From Bifidobacteriaceae bacterium (GTDB lineage: Bacteria; Actinomycetota; Actinomycetes; Actinomycetales; WQXJ01), in assembly GCA_031278075.1 (NCBI GenBank), contig JAITLE010000029.1, positions 1-8,048 on the forward strand: 8,048 nucleotides of DNA, in the 5' to 3' direction. Numbering within the stretch: the first letter of the stretch is position 1; each line of letters begins with the position of its first letter. The notes beneath the pieces were generated by a model, which was not told where the DNA came from, searched no databases, and saw nothing but the letters and a program-made list of their open reading frames with translations. Positions 1 to 6,100 of the stretch are shown here, piece by piece. The position numbers and the translations under genes were made by a program.

Positions 1-506
1 AATACCTCCGGCTGCTGCGGCGCGTCTTCGCCGTGGAAGCCCAGGCCGCCTGGGCGCCGGCGCTCCGCTCCCGCGCCGTGCTGCGCACTTCGCCGAAACT
101 CCACCTGGTCGATCCGGCGTTGGCGGCGGCGCTGATCGGGGCCGGCCGCTCGCGGCTGGAACAAGACCTGACAACACTGGGCACGTTGTTCGAGAGCGCC
201 GCGGTCCACGACCTGATGGCGTTTGCGACTCGCTTGGGCGGCGAAGTGCGCCACTACCGTGATTCGAACGGTCATGAGGTCGATGCGGTCGTGACTCTGC
301 GCGATGGCAGGTGGGCCGCCGTCGAGATCAAGTTGGGCGGCGGCCAGGTCGCCGCCGGCGCCGACTCGCTGGCGCGGGCGGTCGCCCAGCTCGACCCGGC
401 AGCCACCGCCGCGCCGGCCTTCCGGCTCGTCCTGACCGGCACCGGGCCAACCTTGACGATGGATGACGGCACGGTCACCTGCCCCCTGTCTGCCCTGGCT
501 CCGTGA
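1..506 (+). CDS. AAA-family ATPase with C-terminal DUF4143 domain, 5'-truncated by the window edge
   Basis: The frame is open from base 3 and ends at TGA 504-506, so 167 C-terminal residues are visible; the GTG at 33 is probably internal. The segment with SPKLHLVDPALAAALIGAG is typical of DUF4143, which follows an N-terminal AAA ATPase domain in a large bacterial and archaeal family of about 400-450 residues. The ATPase half (Walker motifs) would lie left of the window. Near the end, EVDAVV, a short gap and AVEIKLGG match the D...ExK pattern of a PD-(D/E)XK nuclease-like fold, as is usual here. The cellular role of the family is poorly known; some members are linked to toxin-antitoxin-like or mobile functions. 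It is convergent with the surface-protein genes on the other strand and has no evident functional link to them. Family assignment is confident; function is not. Confidence 0.85.
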   Translation, partial: YLRLLRRVFAVEAQAAWAPALRSRAVLRTSPKLHLVDPALAAALIGAGRSRLEQDLTTLGTLFESAAVHDLMAFATRLGGEVRHYRDSNGHEVDAVVTLRDGRWAAVEIKLGGGQVAAGADSLARAVAQLDPAATAAPAFRLVLTGTGPTLTMDDGTVTCPLSALAP

Positions 507-601
507 AACCCGCCCGGTAGGCCGGCCGATTGACCGCCGCGCCTTGACCGAGCGGTCCGGGCCGGGGCCCCAGACGGCGCCGTAGCCGCTCCGGCCGCCC
601 G

Positions 602-691
602 CTCGGCCGCGACTACCGCTGCACCGGCCCGCGCCCGCGCGCCATCGGCGAGCGGCTGACAGCCCTGCCCATCTCCGCCATCTGGCGCTAA
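602..691 (+). pseudogene. Possible 3' remnant of a second DUF4143-type ATPase gene
   Basis: Reading + frame 2, the last codons before TAA 689-691 give RAIGERLTALPISAIWR followed by the stop. From memory of the family, many DUF4143 ATPases end in a phrase like GDRLWALPISALW directly before the stop, so this looks like the tail of such a protein. Upstream the frame soon becomes arginine/glycine-rich low-complexity sequence and meets a stop at 545-547, with no plausible start or domain. It lies about 100 bases after the intact DUF4143 gene on the same strand, whose own tail (CPLSALAP) differs, so it would be a relative rather than a copy. A chance match in GC-rich spacer is possible. Nothing else is evident in the 507-716 gap; no convincing shared terminator was found between the convergent genes. 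Confidence 0.4.
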
Positions 692-716
692 AGGCGGGCC
701 TGGCGGCGGCCGGTGC

Positions 717-1166
717 CTACCCGGTGCTGAGGCGGCGAGTCTTGGCCCTGATGAGCCCGGCTCCGAACGCGGCGAGCAGCAGGGCGATCAGGGCGCCTGT
801 GGCCGCGTACGCGCCTGTGCGCGGCAGATCATCATCGGGCGTGGCTGTGGGCTTAGCGGAGGTGGTGGGTTGCGTCGTCGAAACGGTGGGCGGCGTGGTC
901 GAAGGAGGTGGGGCGGCGCTGTCGGAGGTGGTGGGCGGGCCGGTGTAATCCTCTTCCGTCTCGTAACCAGATGGGACCGGCGCGATGGAAACGTCCACTG
1001 TCACGTCATCGGCTGCGGCTGAGCTGGCGAGCCCAAATGCGGCCAGAATGAGCGCGCCAGCCAGCGCGAGCATGATCGCCCACACCAGCGCGGGCTTCGC
1101 TGCCCGCGCCCCGACCACCGGGGCGGCCGATCGCGCCACACGCCGCTGGGAAGTTGGATTTGTCAT
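717..1166 (-). CDS. Small LPxTG cell-wall-anchored surface protein (csc-cluster type)
   Basis: A 149-residue protein, probably exported and covalently attached to peptidoglycan by a sortase. In order: a basic N-terminus; a hydrophobic segment at about 27-50 ending near SSAAADD (signal peptide); a short acidic stretch (about 53-75); a Pro/Thr/Ser-rich spacer (about 77-110) of the kind that spans the wall; then LPRTG at 114-118, a hydrophobic segment at 120-138 and a basic tail (RAKTRRLSTG). That is a complete sorting signal. The ATG at 1164-1166 is preferred over upstream in-frame starts because it overlaps the DUF916 gene's stop as ATGA and has GGAGGA six bases upstream, so the two are probably translationally coupled. 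There is no catalytic domain. Small LPxTG proteins of this kind accompany WxL and DUF916 genes in csc clusters, where they may anchor the complex; that role here is inferred. It is the last gene of the minus-strand run. Confidence 0.88.
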   Translation of the reverse strand: MTNPTSQRRVARSAAPVVGARAAKPALVWAIMLALAGALILAAFGLASSAAADDVTVDVSIAPVPSGYETEEDYTGPPTTSDSAAPPPSTTPPTVSTTQPTTSAKPTATPDDDLPRTGAYAATGALIALLLAAFGAGLIRAKTRRLSTG

Positions 1167-2251
1167 CGCAGATCCTCCTGACTTGGGTATTCGAACGAGA
1201 CGGAAGGTGATGCGGCCGCTCTGGCTCGTTCTTCGGCCCGCGCGGCTTCCAGCATCAGCGCTATGCGCTTGCGGGACCGAGACCGCCCGCCAAGTATGGC
1301 CGCGAGGATCAGCGCCAAGCCGGCCAAACACACCAGTTGGGGCCAGGGCGGGGTCCACACCCGAGCCTGCGCCGCGACAGCGTCGAGTTCGGTCGCCTCG
1401 GTCTCGCCGAGGACTACCGCCGCAGGCAGGGCGGTGACGGCCACTTTCGCGCTGACCAATGGCCAAACCCCGTCAACGGTCGTCTCGACGCTGTGTTGGG
1501 CGCCGGGCAGCAGTTCGATTTGGGGCGCCTTGTCTGCGGGGAACGCCGTGTTCCCGCCGCCCGCATCGACAGCCCCCGTCACAATCAGTCTGACGTTACC
1601 GGTGTTGACTAGATCGAAGGTGACATGCAGCCGCCCGGGCTTGGCGGGACTCCAGGCCACGTCATAACGGCCTGAGAGACCCTGGATCTCAAGTCCTGGT
1701 CTGATCTCCCCGGCCACGCGGGTCATAACGCGGAAACCGAACCGGGAGGTCACCCCCAGGCCGGACCCCGACTCGCCGGCGGCGGAGGTCACGGCGGCCG
1801 CCACGCCGGCGGCGTGGTCGCCCGGCTCGGCGTCCGCCGGGACCGCGACTGTGAACGGCACGACGGCTGTCTCGTTGGGTTCGACGCTCACCCTCGGCTC
1901 GATTGCGATCCAGGTGCCGGCGTCGACCGATTCTTCGGGATTGTTGAGCATGTTGAACCGGCCGGTCGCGGTGAAATAGCCGTCGGCCGCCACCAGGGAG
2001 AACGTGACTTGCCGGTCGGACAGATTGGTGACCGCGACGCGCTCAGTAACCTCTTCGCCGGGCTCAAGCTCCAATTCAACCCAATGGCGCCCGTCCGGGC
2101 CATCGGCGTCGGCCGGGGCCACAGACCAAACCACACGGTCTTCTGCGTCTCCGTCCGCCGCTAATCCCGGCGAGGAGGCCGCTAGGGCAAGCGCCGCGGC
2201 CAGCGCGAACGCGGCGGAAACCCGCCGGCCGTATCGCCGTGGGTGCCTCAC
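1163..2251 (-). CDS. DUF916 / WxL-interacting protein with C-terminal membrane anchor
   Basis: A 362-residue protein. A signal peptide (about 1-32, hydrophobic core rich in Ala/Leu, likely cut near GLA/ADG) is followed by an immunoglobulin-like domain at about 38-155. This has the features of DUF916 (WxLIP peptidoglycan-binding domain): an opening VVWSVAPA, then LELEPGEEVTERVAVTNLSD, and YFTATGRFNML. A second beta-rich domain at about 165-285, containing FDLVNTGNVRL, matches the WxLIP host-binding domain (DUF3324-like). A membrane helix lies at about 303-321, followed by a basic stop-transfer stretch (GGRSRSRKR) and a cytoplasmic tail of about 35 residues. In low-GC Gram-positives such proteins bind WxL-domain partners at the wall and hold them to the membrane; the neighbouring WxL-like gene fits this. 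The GTG start at 2251 is supported by AAGGGGG seven bases upstream and the signal peptide directly after it. The stop overlaps the LPxTG gene. Confidence 0.88.
   Translation of the reverse strand: MRHPRRYGRRVSAAFALAAALALAASSPGLAADGDAEDRVVWSVAPADADGPDGRHWVELELEPGEEVTERVAVTNLSDRQVTFSLVAADGYFTATGRFNMLNNPEESVDAGTWIAIEPRVSVEPNETAVVPFTVAVPADAEPGDHAAGVAAAVTSAAGESGSGLGVTSRFGFRVMTRVAGEIRPGLEIQGLSGRYDVAWSPAKPGRLHVTFDLVNTGNVRLIVTGAVDAGGGNTAFPADKAPQIELLPGAQHSVETTVDGVWPLVSAKVAVTALPAAVVLGETEATELDAVAAQARVWTPPWPQLVCLAGLALILAAILGGRSRSRKRIALMLEAARAEERARAAASPSVSFEYPSQEDLR
1173..1178 (-). promoter_or_regulatory. Ribosome binding site of the LPxTG gene
   Basis: GGAGGA on the minus strand, six bases before ATG 1166-1164. 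It lies inside the last codons of the DUF916 gene and fixes the start of the LPxTG gene at the ATGA overlap. Confidence 0.8.
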
Positions 2252-2258
2252 CCGTCGT

Positions 2259-2265
2259 CCCCCTT
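2259..2265 (-). promoter_or_regulatory. Ribosome binding site of the DUF916 gene
   Basis: AAGGGGG on the minus strand with a seven-base spacer to GTG 2251-2249. It lies only nine bases after the foot of the long stem-loop at 2275-2311, so folding of that hairpin leaves the site just accessible. Confidence 0.6.
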
Positions 2266-2274
2266 CTGCGGATC

Positions 2275-2311
2275 AGGGGATCGCGCCGGCCCCGAGCCGA
2301 CGCGATCCCCT
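2275..2311 (-). terminator. Strong stem-loop between the WxL-like and DUF916 genes (partial terminator or mRNA-stability element)
   Basis: Arms at 2275-2285 and 2301-2311 form a perfect 11-bp inverted repeat (AGGGGATCGCG and its complement). In RNA the stem continues through one U-G pair and four more G-C/C-G pairs (CGGC/GCCG) to a five-base loop, giving about 16 continuous pairs. It starts 26 bases after the WxL-like stop. No T-tract follows it on the minus strand, so it may be a GC-rich actinobacterial terminator, an attenuator, or a 3' stabiliser that keeps WxL mRNA more abundant than the downstream genes. Confidence 0.65.
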
Positions 2312-2337
2312 TTCACTGGCGGTTTAGCGCGCTGATT

Positions 2338-2961
2338 TCACTCGAACAGGGACAGTGTCAGGGTCGAGGTGTAGGTGCCCGCGGCAACAGTCGGGGAGGT
2401 CCGCAAGAACAGGGCCGCGTTCGCGGTCCACGACTCGTCGGTGACGACATCTTGCGACGGATCAGTCGTCTCCACCAGGAACTCTTGGTCCACCAGGCCA
2501 ACGTTGTTCGGCCCGCTGTCCAGCGCAGTGTCGACCTGCGGGCCAGCGGCGACGCCGCCTGATTCGCCGGGGTCGATCAACGCCGGCGTCCATCCGAGAT
2601 TCGCGGCGGGGATGTCGGGTTGGGTACCGTCGCCGTGGAAGTCGGTGGCTGTGCCGAGCACGTACCAGAACACGTCGTCGTCAATGTCGTCCGGGTCGCG
2701 GGTGTCGGTGACTGTGACCGTGGGCAGAGTTCCGGTGAACTGGCGCACCAGCGCGGTCGAGCCGTTTTCGGTCAACGTCGCGGCGTTGGACGCCACGCTC
2801 ATCGCCAGCACACCTAATGTTTGCGGCTGGATCTCGGCGGTTACCTCGATTTCCTCGTCACCGCCCACTTGATCGTCTGCAAAGGCCATCCCGCCGACCG
2901 TTGCCAACGCGGCGGCTCCGAGCAGCGCGGCCGCGATCCTGATGGAAGCTTTTATCTTCAT
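2338..2961 (-). CDS. Secreted WxL-like domain surface protein
   Basis: A 207-residue protein with a clear Sec signal peptide (residues 1 to about 28, MKIK start, Ala-rich core, likely cut at AFA/DD). The mature part is acidic and beta-rich, with features of a WxL domain. A GVLAMSV-type opening strand lies at 50-56. FWYVLGTATDF at 98-108 corresponds to the first W-containing motif, followed by IPAANLGWTP at 117-126. The closing segment AAGTYTSTLTLSLFE at 193-207 corresponds to the usual distal motif YxxxLTWxL, but Leu replaces the Trp. WxL domains bind peptidoglycan non-covalently and pair with DUF916 proteins, and the next gene is one. The protein is nearly all domain, with no extra binding module. 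The ATG start is fixed by the signal peptide and a GGAAGG-type ribosome binding site. Divergence from canonical low-GC WxL sequences means a standard profile might score it weakly. A pilus- or spore-coat-like beta-sandwich protein is the alternative. Confidence 0.75.
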   Translation of the reverse strand: MKIKASIRIAAALLGAAALATVGGMAFADDQVGGDEEIEVTAEIQPQTLGVLAMSVASNAATLTENGSTALVRQFTGTLPTVTVTDTRDPDDIDDDVFWYVLGTATDFHGDGTQPDIPAANLGWTPALIDPGESGGVAAGPQVDTALDSGPNNVGLVDQEFLVETTDPSQDVVTDESWTANAALFLRTSPTVAAGTYTSTLTLSLFE

Positions 2962-2973
2962 GGTTGTCTGTTT

Positions 2974-2980
2974 CCTTCCT
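2974..2980 (-). promoter_or_regulatory. Ribosome binding site of the WxL-like gene
   Basis: AGGAAGG on the minus strand, 10-12 bases from ATG 2961-2959 depending on which AGG pairs. The spacing is slightly long, but there is no competing start codon. Confidence 0.6.
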
Positions 2981-2995
2981 GAATTGGTTGAGGGT

Positions 2996-3020
2996 GCCGG
3001 CCCGCCCTGGGCGGGCCGGC
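2996..3020 (-). terminator. GC-rich hairpin ahead of the WxL-like gene
   Basis: A perfect 11-bp inverted repeat (GCCGGCCCGCC and its complement) with a three-base loop, 35 bases upstream of the WxL-like start. No T-tract follows. It could end transcripts arriving from the GH3 gene, or sit in the leader of the WxL transcript. Confidence 0.5.
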
Positions 3021-3081
3021 GGTGGTTGTTCTAAGGCGCGGTCTGCGCGGAGCGCCCAGGCTCAGGTAGACCGCCTCGGGA

Positions 3082-3125
3082 GCGCCGGCCGGACCGTCGA
3101 TTCACGCCGAAGGCCCGGCCGGCGC
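3082..3125 (-). terminator. Stem-loop just after the GH3 stop codon
   Basis: Arms 3082-3092 and 3115-3125 form a perfect 11-bp GC-only inverted repeat around a 22-base loop, beginning nine bases after the GH3 stop. Probably a factor-independent terminator of the actinobacterial type or a 3' mRNA stabiliser; no T-run is present. Confidence 0.45.
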
Positions 3126-3133
3126 CGGGGTTG

Positions 3134-6100
3134 TCAGCTACACGTCCGAGCCGGGTAGGCGATCTGGAGATCGGCCACCGGCGCGGTCTGCCCCTCGGCG
3201 ACCACGCCGGTCCCGGTCACCGTGACCGTGCCGGCCGGCAGCGACGTCGAGCGGATGGTGAAAGCGCTGGACACCTTCTTGCCGACGGCGATCGACGCGG
3301 CCGAGGCCGTGCCATAGGACGATCCGACCACAACGTTCGCGGCCGGAACCGAGTCGTTGTTGGTCGTTTGCAGTGTCAACGTGATCTTGCCCGCCACGCA
3401 GCGGCTCGCCACGCTCACGGACAGGTCGAGCACCGGGGGCGCCAGCCAGAGATCCCGAACCCGCACGCCGGCGTCTGCGAAGACGACGTATACGTCGTGA
3501 GCCCCAGCCTCTACCGGATCCTCTAGCGTCACATCGACGTCCGTGTAGGCGATCTCATTGCCGGACAAGTCGCCCGCTGCCGTCAACCCTGCGATGGTGT
3601 ACGGGGCGGAGCCGGTGGAGGCGAACTCAACCGATCCGAGCAACTCGCCGTCTGGCGCGTCTAGGCGCAACTCGACCTCAGAGGTCGGGTTGGTCGAGGC
3701 GACCGTCAGGGTGATCCGCTCCTCGGTGCCGTCGAAGGCGACATCGGACAGCGCGGCCCACGCGCCTGCCTCGCGGGACATGACCGTGTAGTAGCCGTTG
3801 ACCAGTTCGTCGGCCCTGAGCCCGGCGGCCGTGTTGGCCTTCGAGGACTCGCGGTAGGTGACGCCCTCGGCTGCGAACGCCTTGTCGAACAGGTTGACCG
3901 GCGCGGTCGCGGCGTCGAGAGTCGGCCAGGCGTCGCCCGCCACCACAACGCTGGTGGTGTCTTGCAGGTCGGCGCTGGAGCGGCCAGCGGAGAACGTGTA
4001 CGTGCCAGGCTCGACGCGCCAGCCGTCGGCGTTGGTGTTCCACAGCGCCAGGTTCGAGGCGTCGAACACCAGCGTGGCGGTCCGGCTCTCGCCGGCCGGG
4101 ACCCACACCTTCTCGAAGGCGACCAGCTTCTGCTTCGGAGCTGCGTCACCGTAGCTCGAACTGGGGTTCGCGGCGTATAGCTGGACCACTTCGTAGGTGC
4201 CCTGGAGCCCGACGCTTGTGAGCGGCACAGTCGCGGTGTACGTGCCGTCCCCGTTGTCGGCCACAGTGAGACCGCCGTAGCTGATTACCGGATAGGTCAG
4301 GCCGTGCCCGAAGGGGTAGGTCACATCGGCGTCGGTGTACTGGTAGGTCAGGTCGAGCTCGATCGGGTCGCTGGCGGTCATGTCCACGGTGATCCTGGGG
4401 TCGATGTTCGCCAAAGTGATGCCGGCGGCGTCCCTGCCTTCGGGGATCGAGTATTCGTTGATCGCTGGCAGCGCGGACATGTCCGCGTACCAGGTTTGGG
4501 TCAGGTGCCCGGACGGTGACACGTCACCGTACAAGATTTGGCCCAGCGCCAAGCCGCCGAACTCGCCGTTGTACGGCAGCGCGACGATGGCGGCCACGTT
4601 CGGGTTGTTTTGCACCGATTCGACTATGACCGGGCTGGTGGCCGAGACCACCACGATGGTGTTGCCGGGGTAGGCGTCGGCCACGTTGTCGACCAACTCG
4701 TACTGATCGGGTCCCAAGTACAGGGTGGATCGGTCTTGGCCTTCGCCGGCGCTGTTGCGCGGAGAGTCGCCGATGACGACGATCGCGTATTCGGCGCCAT
4801 CTTCGCCCGCGAGCGACGCGGCGTAGGACCCAGCGTCGCTGACAACCTCCACCTCGAACTTGGTCGCGGGCGTGTTCAGGGTTTCGGCGTTGGCCGCGCT
4901 GCCCAGGGCGCCCGTGACTCCCAGCTGGGCGTTGTCCGCGTTGACCGTGACGTAGCGGCCGGCGGTGTAGAGGCTGGTTTCGAAGCCTCCGCCGAAGCCT
5001 CCGCCAAAGCTGTTGGTGATCAGCGACACGGTGCCGTCGCCGTTGTCTTGGAAACGCAGACGGTTGGGCAGCGTGGTCCGCGATGTGCCCCACGGGGCGT
5101 TCTGGCCCACGTTAAGGTTGCCCGTGGTGCCGTTCAGCCAGCGCCCCGTCACCGGCGAGCGCAGGGAGACCGCCTCCTGGCCCCAGTCGAACACCTCGAA
5201 GGCCGCCGCGTCCTCATCGCTCGCGGCAGTCGCGTAGACCGGCGGGTTGCTGGGCGCAGCGGTGTCGAAGGTCACGTAGTTGCCCGTGGCGACAGACTTG
5301 AGGCGGATCACTGTGCCGTCCGTGGCGGTCCCGACGGGCGCCCCGGCGACGGCAGTGATGCCGCCTAGCGGTGTCAGTCCGGCGTTCACCAGACCGCTCG
5401 GCACCGCTTGCGTGCGCGTGGTGGAGAAGATGGCATTGGACAGCGGACCCACGACGGCCACTTCCGAGCTCTTGGCGAGCGGCAGAGTCCCGTCGTTCTT
5501 GAGTAGCACGATGGCCTCTTGGGATGCCGCCAGGGCGACCTCTTGGTGGGCTGGGGTTGAACCGTTGTACGGCGTCTGGCTGATGGCTGAAAGCCCCAGG
5601 AAGGGGTAGCCGATCGGCTGGCCGTTTTCGTCGCGCTCGTTGAATAAGCCCATCCTGATCAGCTGGGTAACTTGCGCTTTGGCGATCTCGAAGACGTCTT
5701 CCGGGGTGATCCCATAAGTGCCGGCCTCGACCTCGGCGAGGAACGCCGCGATCGGATAGCTGTTCGGGTTGGTGGCCGCGACGCCGCCGGTGTTGGCGAG
5801 CGTGAACAGCGCGGCGGTGTCCGCGTTGGACGGGGTGTACCGGGTGTCGAACCCGTTGGAGAACGAATTGGCGGTCGCCAACTGGTTCTCGCTCGAGTGG
5901 TCGTTGGTTTGGTGCGCCCCGTACGGCGTCAAACTCTGGACGTATTGGACCAGCGGCGAGACGTTGTTCGGGATGCCGTTAGTCCGGCCGTAGGAGGTCA
6001 TGAAAGCGTTGACCGCGCCCGAGGAGAAGCCGCGCATGGCCGGGTAGGAGGTGTACTCCATCAGGCTGCGCTGGCTGGCGTCGAAGTTGCCTTGGGTGCG

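Noticed and set aside
660..716. Possible terminator between the convergent genes (CCGCCA / TGGCGG arms)
   Set aside because: The arms are short with a long loop, and no T-tract follows on either strand. Such repeats are expected by chance at this GC content.
1167..1466. Upstream extension of the LPxTG frame to an in-frame start at 1466
   Set aside because: The extra 100 residues are Arg-rich, lie out of frame inside the DUF916 gene, and would put the signal peptide in mid-protein. The ATGA overlap with a strong ribosome binding site gives a better start.
4538..5368. Long plus-strand open frame (276 codons) opposite the GH3 gene
   Set aside because: Its translation is Arg/Gly/Val-rich with no recognisable domain, and it lies entirely antisense to well-supported GH3 coding sequence. 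Such shadow frames are common in high-GC genes.
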